Assembly (NCBI GenBank): GCA_902826615.1
Contig: CADEFN010000003.1
Coordinates: forward strand, 124,001-188,000
Reading direction: 5' to 3'
DNA: 64,000 nt
Source: an uncultured Gemmatimonadota bacterium
GTDB lineage: Bacteria > Gemmatimonadota > Gemmatimonadetes > Gemmatimonadales > Gemmatimonadaceae
Below are positions 44,794 through 54,014 of this stretch, one piece after another. Below the pieces are notes generated by a model that did no database searches, was not told the DNA's origin, and was given only the letters and a program-made list of their open reading frames with translations. The stretch's first letter is position 1. The number at the start of each line of letters is the position of its first letter. Both the position numbers and the translations under genes were made by a program.

Positions 44794-46601
44794 TAGCGCA
44801 TCTCCTCCATCAGGCGGCCCGGAGCTTCTGGCCACTCGAGGATCATCTTCTCGGCGTCAAGTCCGGCAACGCCGAGCGCGATTCCACCGGGAGGCGTCAG
44901 GCGTGTCACCCGGACGCCGTCGGGTGGCGTCGCATCTCGGACACCCCGGATATCGATGTTGGGCGCTGCCGCTTCGTCGCCGTCCGGCACCGGGGTCTGC
45001 CGTCCGGTGCGCTCATTCACCGATGGCGCCACCAGATGCACGACACGTCCACCCTCGATCCACGCCCGGAGACCGGCGGAGATGCCGACATAGGCGCCTA
45101 ACGGACGATCGCTGGTCAGGAGGACGGGGCGCCCGGCGTCGCTATAGATCTGGCCCAGCGCCAGGAGTTCATCGTGGGCGCGTGTCTGCCGGTCAAAGGC
45201 CTGGAAGCCGTCGACCACCAGGGCGTCGGCCAGGCGATACCGGGCGCGCCAGCGTTCGAGCTGACCGGCATGCATCGCCACCAGCAGTTCGTCGAGCCAG
45301 GCCGCTCCCGAGACGATGGCAACACGTTTCCCGCTGTCCTCGTCCCCGAGCAGCACCCGCGCAGCGGCATGGGCCACGTGCGTCTTGCCGGCGCCACTTT
45401 TGCCGTGCACAAACAATGGCGTGCCAACCTCACCGTGCTGTTCCACCAGGTCGGCGACCGCCTGGATGGCGGCGCGGTTCCCCGCCGTGCGAACGAGGTC
45501 CGTGAGCTGCCAGCGGTTGTCGGGGGGCGGCAGCGGCTCGGCGGCAGCGACCGCATGTGCGAGCAAGGTCTCGGCCTCCCGCAATCGTTCCGGATCACGG
45601 AAGGCGGCATGTCCGGTCAGCGAGCGGTCCACGCGAATGGCCACACCCTCGAGGGTGCGCAGCCGATCCGCGACGGCGGCAAACGAGCTATCGAGTTCCT
45701 CGACGTCGGGCGCTTCGGGCAGCTCGAGGGCGCGCTCGAGCACCGCGGTGCGGAAGCCCTGACCCGACCACCAGGCGATGCGCGCCGTGAGATGCGTGCG
45801 CCAGGCCTCGACCGATGCCGCTACACTGGTGACGACGTCCTGCAGAAAGGACTCGAACTCATCGGCGCGCTGCGGCAGCTGGGCGGTGCCAAGCACCTGC
45901 CATACTTCGTTTGGCGCGAGCAGCGCACCGGCCACCGCCTGATGAGCCACAAGCTGATTGAGCGCGCCCTGCAGCTCACGCACGTTGCCTAACGGCGAGC
46001 GGGCCAGCTGTTCGAGGACGCCCCCACCGAAGGTGATCCGGCGTGTGGAGGCGAAGCGGCGGAGCAACTCGGTGCGCGCCTCCTGGTCGGGCGGACCGAT
46101 ATCGACCGTCAGGCCACCGGAGAGACGGTTGAGCAACCGCTGGTCGACATCGCGAATGTCGGCGGGGGCGCGGTCGGAGCCCATGACGATCTGACGACCC
46201 GCGCCCTGCAGCACATTGAAGACCCGGAGGATCTCGCTCTGCATCTCGCGGCGTCCCGACAGCCCCTGCACATCGTCCAGCAGCAGCACACCGATGTCCT
46301 GATAGCGACGCTTGAAGGCGTCGGCCTGGCTGCCCCGGATGGCGGCATCGAGTTCGTCGGCGAAGTCGTCGAGCGTGATGTACCGGGTCGGCATGTCCGG
46401 ATGCCGCTCGGCCATGGCATGGGCAATGGCCGTGAGCAGATGCGTCTTGCCGAGGCCGGCGCCGCCGAAGACAAACAGCGGGTTGTAGGCCGTGCCCGGT
46501 GCATCGACTACGGCCCGCGCCGCCGATGCCGCCAGGCGATTGGCGGCGCCGACGACAAAGGTGTCGAAGCGCAGATGGGGGTCGAGGATGGACTCGGACA
46601 C
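44793..46601 (-). CDS. Tandem DnaA-like AAA+ protein lacking a DNA-binding domain
   Basis: 602 residues, GTG start. Residues 1-230 match domain III of replication initiator DnaA: FDTFVVGAANRLA, Walker A GGAGLGKT (46-53), Walker B LLLDD (106-110), sensor 1 GSDR (141-144), arginine-finger region RLLNRLSGGL (R159), sensor 2 GNVRELQGALN (205-215). A helical segment (240-360) follows, then a second, weaker AAA+ module: Walker A GKSGAGKT (400-407), degenerate Walker B LVVDG (461-465), TSDR (496-499), and a C-terminal tail. Domain I and the domain IV helix-turn-helix of DnaA are absent, so it is not the initiator. It is coupled with mglA and PATAN genes, suggesting an ATP-driven signalling or assembly role. 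Confidence 0.88.
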   Translation of the reverse strand: MSESILDPHLRFDTFVVGAANRLAASAARAVVDAPGTAYNPLFVFGGAGLGKTHLLTAIAHAMAERHPDMPTRYITLDDFADELDAAIRGSQADAFKRRYQDIGVLLLDDVQGLSGRREMQSEILRVFNVLQGAGRQIVMGSDRAPADIRDVDQRLLNRLSGGLTVDIGPPDQEARTELLRRFASTRRITFGGGVLEQLARSPLGNVRELQGALNQLVAHQAVAGALLAPNEVWQVLGTAQLPQRADEFESFLQDVVTSVAASVEAWRTHLTARIAWWSGQGFRTAVLERALELPEAPDVEELDSSFAAVADRLRTLEGVAIRVDRSLTGHAAFRDPERLREAETLLAHAVAAAEPLPPPDNRWQLTDLVRTAGNRAAIQAVADLVEQHGEVGTPLFVHGKSGAGKTHVAHAAARVLLGDEDSGKRVAIVSGAAWLDELLVAMHAGQLERWRARYRLADALVVDGFQAFDRQTRAHDELLALGQIYSDAGRPVLLTSDRPLGAYVGISAGLRAWIEGGRVVHLVAPSVNERTGRQTPVPDGDEAAAPNIDIRGVRDATPPDGVRVTRLTPPGGIALGVAGLDAEKMILEWPEAPGRLMEEMR

Positions 46602-46606
46602 GGGAC

Positions 46607-47221
46607 CTAACGAACCGGCATGGCCGCCGGTGGGGCGGCGCTGAGACGCTGCAGGACCAGCTGCGAGATCTTGCGCAGGGTCTCGAACACTCCGACCCCC
46701 GCCAGCGCATCAGCCGGGAAACTCGGCACGCCCCGGAAGTTCAGGGTGTCGTCGAGCTCCCGCGGGGTCTCGATGAGCTCTCGCGGCAAATCCTGCTTGT
46801 TGTACTGGAGGACGAGTGGGAGGCCCCGAACGTCAACGCCCTGCTCCGCCAGCACCTCGTGCATGTCGCGCAGGCTCTCGACGTTCTCCTCCCGTTGCCG
46901 CCGCTGACTGTCCGCCACAAACACCACCCCGTCGGCGCCTTGCAGCACCAGCTTTCGCGTCGAGCGGTAGAAGATCTGGCCCGGGACGGTGTAAAGCTGG
47001 ATCCGGGTGGCGAAGCCGGAGATGGTCCCGAGATCGAGCGGGAGAAAATCGAAGAAGAGCGTGCGCTCGTTCTGTGTCGCCAGGGACACCATCGAGCCAC
47101 GGCGATTGGCCGGAACGCGATCGTAGATGTAGTGCAGATTGGTGGTCTTGCCGGAGCGACCCGTGCCGTAGTACACGATTTTGCACGTGAGTTCACGTGC
47201 CGCGTAGTTCACGATCGGCAT
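46607..47221 (-). CDS. mglA: MglA-type small GTPase
   Basis: 204-residue Ras-like GTPase of the bacterial MglA family, which sets cell polarity and drives gliding or type IV pilus switching in known species. P-loop GTGRSGKTT (19-27); the PM3 motif is TVPGQ with Thr78 where Ras has Asp, as in Myxococcus MglA; NKQD (141-144) gives guanine specificity. YRSTRKLVLQGADGVVFVADSQ is typical of the family. Its stop codon TAG lies within a CGTTAGG motif, five bases before the GTG of the DnaA-like gene. The cognate GAP MglB (roadblock fold) is not encoded nearby. Confidence 0.95.
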   Translation of the reverse strand: MPIVNYAARELTCKIVYYGTGRSGKTTNLHYIYDRVPANRRGSMVSLATQNERTLFFDFLPLDLGTISGFATRIQLYTVPGQIFYRSTRKLVLQGADGVVFVADSQRRQREENVESLRDMHEVLAEQGVDVRGLPLVLQYNKQDLPRELIETPRELDDTLNFRGVPSFPADALAGVGVFETLRKISQLVLQRLSAAPPAAMPVR

Positions 47222-47254
47222 GCGGCCCCCTGCGAGTGCGGGCGAAGTCGCAAC

Positions 47255-48397
47255 TCAGGCATGCTGCCCTGCCAGGACGGTCACCAGCTGTCGGGCGTGC
47301 ACGATGGCCTCGGCGGCCTGTGCGGCAAGCGGAGTCCCCGGTGCGGAAGCAACCAGACGCTCCCACCGCGCCACCGCGGCGTCCAGCTCCCCGCGTCGCG
47401 CGCAGGCCCGAGCCATGTCCATCAGACCGGCCGGGTGATCAGGGTGCAGGACGAGGGCGCGCTCCAGCTGCTCCATGGACTCCGCCTCGCGTCCAAGCCG
47501 CGACAGGATCCGTGACAACGTCCAGCGTGCTTCGGCATCGTCGGGTGCCATGGCCACCGCGGTCGCAGCGTGCGACGCGGCGGCGTCCCACTGGTCCAGT
47601 GCCATCGCCTCACGCGCATCCGCCAGGCAGTCAGTCACTTGTCTGCGAACCGGTGTCGGCGGTGTGAGGGCTGCCGGCTCGCCACAGACAATGATGCCCG
47701 TGGTCACAAGGCCGAATGCGATGCGGCCGACTTCGAAGTCGGATCGGTTGAGCGCCGTCGCGATGGCGCGCAGGTCGCGCTCGCCGTCCATGGCCGCCAG
47801 CACTTCCCATTCGTTCGGGCGGAGGTCGAGACGTGGTGCTGGACCATCGTCAGGCAGGTCTGCCAGGCGGGGCACCACACCCAGGTGGGGTATGGTCTCG
47901 GAGATCTGCGTCCACTCGTCGAGCCGGCGGGCCCCTTCCATGAGCAATGACTCGGTGGGCACCTCGATGGTGTCATCACCCGTCACCTCGCTTTCATCAC
48001 TTTCGATGAAGGAGAAGAACCCTTCCTGCCAGCTGAGCAACTCGAACACCACCACCTCGATCTGGTGCATCACGTGGCGGCGCAGTTCACGTGCGGAGAG
48101 CGCACCTGCGTCCACGAGCAGTTCCCCGAGCCGACGCGAGGCCCCCGCCTGCTGGGCGGCACGGGCGCGCGCGAGGTCGGCCTCGGTGATGCGCCCGGCG
48201 CGCAACAGCAAGGTGCCTAACGGGTGCGGATTGGAGCGGATGCTCGCCCCCACCACCCGGCCGCCTCTGAAAAAGACGGTCCCCTCGTTGTCGCGCAGCG
48301 CCGAGCTGACGCGCAGGCGCCCGGTCTTGCGCGACAGGTCGAGGAGCTGGAAGACATCGTGGATACTCAGCTCACGCAGCGGTCCCTCGATCGCCAT
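47255..48397 (-). CDS. DUF4388 (PATAN) signalling protein, short form
   Basis: About 380 residues from the ATG at 48397 (MAIEGPLRELSIHDVFQLLD). Same architecture as the long form: PATAN domain (GTVFFRGGRVVGASI), GspE-N-like helices (LGTLLLRAGRITEADLARAR ... RRLGELLVDAGALSARELRR), winged-helix-like region (NEWEVLAAMDGERDLRAIATAL), then only two or three TPRs. It probably arose by duplication with the long form. The ATG shares one base with the stop of the TPR gene upstream; mglA follows. Confidence 0.8.
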   Translation of the reverse strand: MAIEGPLRELSIHDVFQLLDLSRKTGRLRVSSALRDNEGTVFFRGGRVVGASIRSNPHPLGTLLLRAGRITEADLARARAAQQAGASRRLGELLVDAGALSARELRRHVMHQIEVVVFELLSWQEGFFSFIESDESEVTGDDTIEVPTESLLMEGARRLDEWTQISETIPHLGVVPRLADLPDDGPAPRLDLRPNEWEVLAAMDGERDLRAIATALNRSDFEVGRIAFGLVTTGIIVCGEPAALTPPTPVRRQVTDCLADAREAMALDQWDAAASHAATAVAMAPDDAEARWTLSRILSRLGREAESMEQLERALVLHPDHPAGLMDMARACARRGELDAAVARWERLVASAPGTPLAAQAAEAIVHARQLVTVLAGQHA

Positions 48398-51108
48398 CAG
48401 GCCGCCTCCCATGCGCGAACAGGTTGGGTCAGCTGGCGCCGCCACTCAGTGGCGGTGCGGGCATCGCGGGCCGCACGGCGCGCGTATTCACCCGCCGGTT
48501 CCAGCGCCATCACGCGCTCCCAGCACCGCATGGCCTCGTCCCAGTCATACCGCTGCGCCGCCAGCACGCCCTTGAAGTACAGCGCCACCACCTGCGAGGG
48601 GTCAAAGCGCAGAATGCGTTCAAAGGCAAAGCGGGCGTCGGGAAGCCGGTCCAGCACAAACAATGATTCACCTAACGAAGCAAGCACCTCGAGATCGTAC
48701 GGCCGCGCCGCCAGGAAGGCCGCCAGCGACTCCACCGTGTCTGCGGCGCGTCCCGAGGTACGCCGCAACTTTGCGAGGGCCAGCACCGCGTCGCCACGCA
48801 ATGGATCGTCGTCGCACACCTGCGCGAGCAATGACTCGGCCTCACGATCCTCCCCGCGTTCGTACAGCAGGGCCGACAGCTCGATGGCGTAGTCATGATT
48901 GGTGGTGTCGCGCTTGAGTGCTTCGCGCCAGCCGTGCTCGGCGGCCGCAAGGTCACCCTGCGAACGCGCGAGCCGCGCGATGGTGGCATGGATCTCCGCC
49001 CGGTCCGGAGCGAATGAGGCGGCCCTGTGCAGGGCATCCCACGCGGCGTCGTGCTGATGTGCGTCGTGCAACACCTCAGCGACCAGCAGCAAGGACGGCA
49101 CGTCATCAGCCGCATGCCGAGCAAGCCATTCGGCGGCCGGCACCGCCTCCTCAAAGCGCCGCAGCACCGACAACGCCCGTGCTTCTCCCTGCACCGCGCC
49201 GCGTGCGTCTGGTGAGAGAATGCGCGCTTCCCTAAAGCGTTCGAGCGCCTCACCGGCGGCCCCGCGGGCGAGATAGGTCTCTCCCTGGAGGATCAACCCC
49301 TCCGCTCGCGGTGCGCCAGCGAAGAGTGCCGAGCGCGCTGCCGCCAATGCTTCCTCGTGGTCGCCTCGTGCCAGCAGCGACCGAGCTTCGCGATAAGGGT
49401 CATCCGCGCGCCCTGTCGGCGCCTCGGCGACCGCAGGCGCAGGATTGATCTCGTCGAAGAGTGCCTCGAGTGTGCGCTCCTCAAAGACAAACTCGTCGAC
49501 GGTTTCCTTGCGCGCCGACGCCGACACCTCGATCGCGATCGCCAGGGGTGTCTCACCCTGATCGAGCTCGATGGCCAGCTCAAAGCGTGGTTCGGTGTAG
49601 TAGGGGTCGAGGGCAAGCGCGCGCTGCGTCTCGCGGAGTGCGCCGTCGTGATCACCGAGACTCGTGAGGGCAAAGCTGAGGTTGTAGTGCGCCTCAGCGT
49701 ACCCTTCGCGTGCCTCGATGGCACGCCCGAAGGCGTTGCGAGCATCTTCGAATCGTTTGAGCTGCGACAGGACGAGCCCCACGCCGTTCCAGGCCGTGGC
49801 GTGTTGTGGCGAGGAGTCGAGCACATGCCGATAGGCCTTGAGTGCCGCTCCGTGGGCGCCCTGCCGTGCGAGGACGAGCGCGAGGTTCAGTTGTGCCTTG
49901 AGCAGCGAGCCATCAATCGCGGCGCTCTCCTGCAGGGCCGCTGCAGCGCGGACCGCGTCGCCCGACTGGAAGGCGGCAACACCGAGGTTGTTCCAGGCCA
50001 CGGCGTACCGGGGATTGGCATCGAGCGATCGCTCGTACGACGACAGCGCCGCGTCGTACTCACCGGCATGGTGCAGGGCGACTCCCCGCTCGTTCCACCA
50101 GCGCGGGTTTTCGGGCTGTTCGGCGAGGAGCTGGTCGTACAGGGCGCGCGCGGCAGGCATTTCGCCAAGGAGGAGATGCGCTTCGGCCATCGCCTGCTGC
50201 ACCAGAGTCGCGTCTTCGCCCCGCTCCAGCGCGCTCCGGTACTCCTTGATGGCTTCGGCCAGGTAGCCTTTGTGCCGGAAGGCCAGCCCGAGCGCATAGT
50301 GGGCCATCTGCTGCCCCGAAGCAGCTTCGGTGAGCCCCCGAGCCTCACGAGCCTCACGGGCATGCTGCCACGATCTGGCATCGAAGCGTTCGAGCGAGAG
50401 ACTGGCGTGTGCCCGCCCTAACGAGGGATTGATGCGCAGGGCACGGCCGGTCGCTTCACGCGCCTCCTCGTGACGACCCTGATCACCAAGCACGAAGCCC
50501 AGGAGATACAGCGCATCGGCGTCACCGGGAGCGAGGGCAACACTGCGCTCGAGGGCGACGCGCGCTTCCTCGTTGAGACCACGCTGATACGCCACTTCGC
50601 CGAGCTGGAAGAGGACCGACGGATTGTCGGGCTCGACTTCGAGGGCGTGGTGCAGCCACCGCGCCGCGGCCTCGAGGTCGCCGCACTTGGCTTCGGCGGT
50701 CGCCACCTGCCGGATCACGCGCACGTCATCGGGATCGTCGCGGAGCAAGACGCCAAAAGCGTCGAGCGCCTGCGTGACATCGCCCAGCAGCAGAAAGGTC
50801 CGGCCCAGCTCCCAGCGGGCAAAGCGGTCCGCAGGTGCCGCAGCCAGACGCGCGCCGAGTTCTTCGACGCGCTGGTCGTAGTACCCGCCGGTGAAATACG
50901 CAATCTCGAGGTTGCGCTGCGCGACGGTCATGCGCGGATCGAGTTCGAGCGCGCGCGTGAACGACGCCACCGCCTCGTCGATCATGCCCTTGGTGAAGTA
51001 GAGCACCGCGAGGTTGTTGTGCGCGCCAGGGTCCCACGGATCGACACGATCCGCGAACGAACGAAGGATGGCGCGTTCCCGCTCCTTCGGAGGCGCTACA
51101 CCTGGCAT
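48397..51108 (-). CDS. Large TPR scaffold protein
   Basis: 903 residues from the ATG at 51108, made almost wholly of TPR units (for example PGAHNNLAVLYFTKGMIDEAVASFTRALELDP, NEEARVALERSVALAPGDADALYLLGF, EYDAALSSYERSLDANP). A less repetitive insert near 540-590 (SASARKETVDEFVFEERTLEALFDEINPAPA) divides two TPR arrays. No signal peptide or membrane helix, so cytoplasmic. It sits 19 bases after cheC and overlaps the short PATAN gene. A scaffold joining the Che proteins to MglA/PATAN/AAA+ partners is a reasonable inference, not shown. Confidence 0.75.
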   Translation of the reverse strand: MPGVAPPKERERAILRSFADRVDPWDPGAHNNLAVLYFTKGMIDEAVASFTRALELDPRMTVAQRNLEIAYFTGGYYDQRVEELGARLAAAPADRFARWELGRTFLLLGDVTQALDAFGVLLRDDPDDVRVIRQVATAEAKCGDLEAAARWLHHALEVEPDNPSVLFQLGEVAYQRGLNEEARVALERSVALAPGDADALYLLGFVLGDQGRHEEAREATGRALRINPSLGRAHASLSLERFDARSWQHAREAREARGLTEAASGQQMAHYALGLAFRHKGYLAEAIKEYRSALERGEDATLVQQAMAEAHLLLGEMPAARALYDQLLAEQPENPRWWNERGVALHHAGEYDAALSSYERSLDANPRYAVAWNNLGVAAFQSGDAVRAAAALQESAAIDGSLLKAQLNLALVLARQGAHGAALKAYRHVLDSSPQHATAWNGVGLVLSQLKRFEDARNAFGRAIEAREGYAEAHYNLSFALTSLGDHDGALRETQRALALDPYYTEPRFELAIELDQGETPLAIAIEVSASARKETVDEFVFEERTLEALFDEINPAPAVAEAPTGRADDPYREARSLLARGDHEEALAAARSALFAGAPRAEGLILQGETYLARGAAGEALERFREARILSPDARGAVQGEARALSVLRRFEEAVPAAEWLARHAADDVPSLLLVAEVLHDAHQHDAAWDALHRAASFAPDRAEIHATIARLARSQGDLAAAEHGWREALKRDTTNHDYAIELSALLYERGEDREAESLLAQVCDDDPLRGDAVLALAKLRRTSGRAADTVESLAAFLAARPYDLEVLASLGESLFVLDRLPDARFAFERILRFDPSQVVALYFKGVLAAQRYDWDEAMRCWERVMALEPAGEYARRAARDARTATEWRRQLTQPVRAWEAA

Positions 51109-51127
51109 CACCCCTGCCCCGGCGTCG

Positions 51128-51748
51128 TCAGTCGAGCCGCATGGCGCGCAGAATGGCGCGCAATGAACTCACATCGGGGAGCAGCAGGAAGAAGCCACGC
51201 AGCTTTTCACCGGCGTCCTGCATGACGAACTCCGTCTCCACGCAAAAGACCAGATCGCGATCGCTTCCGAACTGCAGATAGGCTGTAGTGAGCACCGCCT
51301 GCGACATGTCCATGGCCAGCGAAGGCGGCGAGGGCAACAGCTTGAGCCCCATGAAGTCACTGAGTGCGTTCATGTACGCGCCACTCAGGATATTGCCCGC
51401 CTCCTTGATGGCCGACTGCTCCAGTTCGGAGAGGTCCACGCCTCCGGGGTGGGGCCGCTTCATCATGATTTCCGCCAGCCGTATGGCCGTCCCCTGCGGA
51501 AAGACGAGCAGGGTGCGTCCCGACAGATCGCCCTGCATCTGCATCAGCACGGCCGCCACCGGTTCACCGGGGTCGCCGATGTGCGGTGGGACATCCTCGA
51601 GCGGTGTGATGTTGATGGTGGGCACCGAAATCATGATCGTCTGCCCTGTCATCTGCGACAACGCAGTCGCTGCGTGTCCGGCGCCGATGTTGGCCACCTC
51701 ACGCAGTGCATCGAGTTGCTCGGGCCGAAGGGTCAAGAGTTCCTGCAT
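51128..51748 (-). CDS. cheC: CheC-like CheY-P phosphatase
   Basis: About 206 residues from the ATG at 51748 (MQELLTLRPEQLDALREVAN), with an AGGAG ribosome site about nine bases upstream. Two pseudo-symmetric halves each carry the phosphatase signature: ALREVANIGAGHAATALSQM and AIKEAGNILSGAYMNALSDF (conserved Glu and Asn). It would shorten the life of phospho-CheY and pairs functionally with CheD. Lies 13 bases after cheA. Confidence 0.92.
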   Translation of the reverse strand: MQELLTLRPEQLDALREVANIGAGHAATALSQMTGQTIMISVPTINITPLEDVPPHIGDPGEPVAAVLMQMQGDLSGRTLLVFPQGTAIRLAEIMMKRPHPGGVDLSELEQSAIKEAGNILSGAYMNALSDFMGLKLLPSPPSLAMDMSQAVLTTAYLQFGSDRDLVFCVETEFVMQDAGEKLRGFFLLLPDVSSLRAILRAMRLD

Positions 51749-51761
51749 CTGCTGCCGCTCC

Positions 51762-53597
51762 TTAGAGGAGACCCCCCGCATCGAGGATCAGTGCCGCGGT
51801 CCCGTCCGGCAGAATGGCCGCGCCGGAGAATCCGGCCGACATGCCGCGGACCAGGTCGAATGACTTCACCACTATGTCCTGCTGTCCCACCAGGCGATCG
51901 ACCAGCACCGCCGCCCGCCGGTCGGTCGCCTCGACAATGACGATTTGCTGCCCCTCGGGGTCGCGCCCTGCTGCACCCACGAGGGCGCGCAGGGAGTAGA
52001 GGGGGAGCACCTGGCCGCGGAGCACAAAGACCGGTCTTCCCTGGACCCGGCGCAGGGCCCCCGCCGCCGGCTGTACCGTCTCGCTGATATGGGTCAGCGG
52101 GAGGGCGTATGACTCCGCCCCCACCTGTGCGATGATGGCCGGGATTATGGCCAAAGTGACCGGCAGCCGCAGCTGAAAGACCGTTCCCTTCCCCTCGACC
52201 GAGGAAAACTCGACGGCTCCTCCGAGCCCTCGAACCTTCGCCAACACGGCATCGATTCCGACGCCGCGGCCGCTCACTTCGCTCACCTGTTCGGCGGTCG
52301 AGAACCCCGGACGGGCGATGATGCGCAGCACCTCGTCGTCCGAGAGCATTTCGGTGTCGTCGGTGACCCAACCCAAACGCCGCGCCTTGGCCAGGACGCG
52401 CTGCCGGTCCACCCCACGACCGTCGTCGGCAACCACAACGACCACCGAATTGCGCTCGCGTCGTGCCATGAGGAGCACGCGCCCCTCGACCGCCTTGCCG
52501 CCACGGACGCGCGCGTCCGCTGGCTCGATGCCATGGTCGACAGCATTCCGGAGGAGGTGAACCAGCGGATCGGCAACCTGTTCGAGCAGCGATCGATCGA
52601 GTTCGATCTCGCGGCCCTCGACCACCAGCACCGCCTCCTTGCCAGCAGCCCGCGCCGCCTCACGCACAACACGCGGGAAGCGGTCGAAGACCTGCCAGAC
52701 CGGGACCAGTCGGCTCCCGATCACCCCATCCTGCAGCTCCCCGATCAAACGCCCCGCCTTCGCCACCGCTTCGTCGAGGGCGGGATCACCGTGGCGAGAA
52801 GCAACCACCTGCAACCGGTCGCGCATGGTGACCAGCTCACCCACCAGGTCCATCAGCCCGTCGAGTCGGCGCGACTCGATACGCACATACTTCTGCAGCG
52901 GCGCCTGAAGATCACCGGTGTTCCAGGTGGCGTCGACGGAGAGGGGTGTCTGCCGCACCTCGTCGCGTGGCACGACCTCCACCAGACTCGACACAAACCC
53001 GGCGGCACGCGCCGCATCTCCAAGGACCTCGATCGCCTCGGCACTGCGCAGCTGCACGGTGAACTCCCCGGTGAACTGCGCGCTTTCCATGCCCGCTACA
53101 TCCGGCTCGACTCGCACGATCTCGGCGACGCGGGCGAGTCGTCCAACGATGAGTTGCGCCCGGGCGCCGGGAAGCGGGGTGCCAGGATCGAGAACGATCT
53201 GCAGCACGCGTGTTGTCCCCTGCGCGGGTGCAGCCGGGACAGCCAGTCGTGTCAGGAGCGTGGAAATGTCGAGCGCACTTTCCCGACCGGTGGTCGAGGC
53301 AGCCACCGCGGATGCCAGCGCGTCGGTGGCCTGCAACAGCGTTTCGATGCTCGGTGGCGTTAGGCTCTCCTGCCCCGAACGGACACGATCGAGCAGCGAC
53401 TCCATCGCATGACTCAACGTGCTGACGGTGCCATATCCCATGGCACCGCCCATGCCCTTCAGCGTGTGAACCGAACGAAAGAGTGCGTCGAGCGCCGAGC
53501 GATCAGCAGGAGCCGATTCCAGCTCCAGGAGCGCATGCTCCATGGCCGTGAGATGATCACGGCTCTCAGTGGCGAAAAGCTCCGCGTATTTTGACAC
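51762..53597 (-). CDS. cheA: Chemotaxis-type histidine kinase CheA
   Basis: 611 residues, GTG start. HPt domain with phospho-acceptor H44 in RSVHTLKGMGGAMGY; a P2-like region (TRVLQIVLDPGTPLPGA); dimerization helices (VRIESRRLDGLMDLVGELVTMRD); HATPase with PLVHLLRNAVDHGIE, VADDGRGVD and GRGVGIDAV; C-terminal CheW-like regulatory domain (PLTHISETVQPAAGALRRVQGRP). No receiver domain is fused, and a separate CheY lies just upstream. A complete, presumably active kinase. Confidence 0.97.
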   Translation of the reverse strand: MSKYAELFATESRDHLTAMEHALLELESAPADRSALDALFRSVHTLKGMGGAMGYGTVSTLSHAMESLLDRVRSGQESLTPPSIETLLQATDALASAVAASTTGRESALDISTLLTRLAVPAAPAQGTTRVLQIVLDPGTPLPGARAQLIVGRLARVAEIVRVEPDVAGMESAQFTGEFTVQLRSAEAIEVLGDAARAAGFVSSLVEVVPRDEVRQTPLSVDATWNTGDLQAPLQKYVRIESRRLDGLMDLVGELVTMRDRLQVVASRHGDPALDEAVAKAGRLIGELQDGVIGSRLVPVWQVFDRFPRVVREAARAAGKEAVLVVEGREIELDRSLLEQVADPLVHLLRNAVDHGIEPADARVRGGKAVEGRVLLMARRERNSVVVVVADDGRGVDRQRVLAKARRLGWVTDDTEMLSDDEVLRIIARPGFSTAEQVSEVSGRGVGIDAVLAKVRGLGGAVEFSSVEGKGTVFQLRLPVTLAIIPAIIAQVGAESYALPLTHISETVQPAAGALRRVQGRPVFVLRGQVLPLYSLRALVGAAGRDPEGQQIVIVEATDRRAAVLVDRLVGQQDIVVKSFDLVRGMSAGFSGAAILPDGTAALILDAGGLL

Positions 53598-53611
53598 GGC
53601 GGCGCAATCGC

Positions 53612-53974
53612 CTATCCAAGCACTCGCTGCACGGCCTCGAGCACACGGCTCGGCTGAAACGGCTTGACCACGAAGTCGCGGGCGCCAGCCTGGATCGCCT
53701 CAACGACCAGGGCCTGCTGACCCATGGCGCTACACATCAGCACCTTGGCCGCCGGGTCCTTCTGGGTAATCTCGCGGACCGCGTCAATGCCGCCCATGTC
53801 CGGCATGACAATGTCCATGGTCACCAGATCGGGACGCAGCTCGCGATACTTCTGCACCGCCTGCGCTCCGGTTTCGGCTTCACCGACGATCTCGAATCCG
53901 GCCTGCGACAAGATGTCGCCCAGCATGGTCCGCATGAAAATCGCGTCGTCACAAATCAAGACAGAGTGGCTCAC
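53612..53974 (-). CDS. cheY: Response regulator CheY
   Basis: 120-residue single-domain receiver: D9/D10, phospho-acceptor D54 in VTMDIVMPDMGG, Ser in MCSAMG and K104 in FVVKPF. GTG start. As the only free-standing receiver in the locus it is the likely target of CheA and substrate of CheC. Its output (flagellum, pili, MglA pathway) cannot be told from sequence. Confidence 0.95.
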   Translation of the reverse strand: MSHSVLICDDAIFMRTMLGDILSQAGFEIVGEAETGAQAVQKYRELRPDLVTMDIVMPDMGGIDAVREITQKDPAAKVLMCSAMGQQALVVEAIQAGARDFVVKPFQPSRVLEAVQRVLG

Positions 53975-54014
53975 GGCAGTCCCCCTGACAGCCGCCCGCG
54001 AGTCCCGCTCTGCC

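Noticed and set aside
44793-46601. Calling this the replication initiator DnaA and the region an origin
   Set aside because: Domains I and IV are absent, no DnaA-box cluster, dnaN or rpmH is nearby, and the gene is embedded in a signalling operon.
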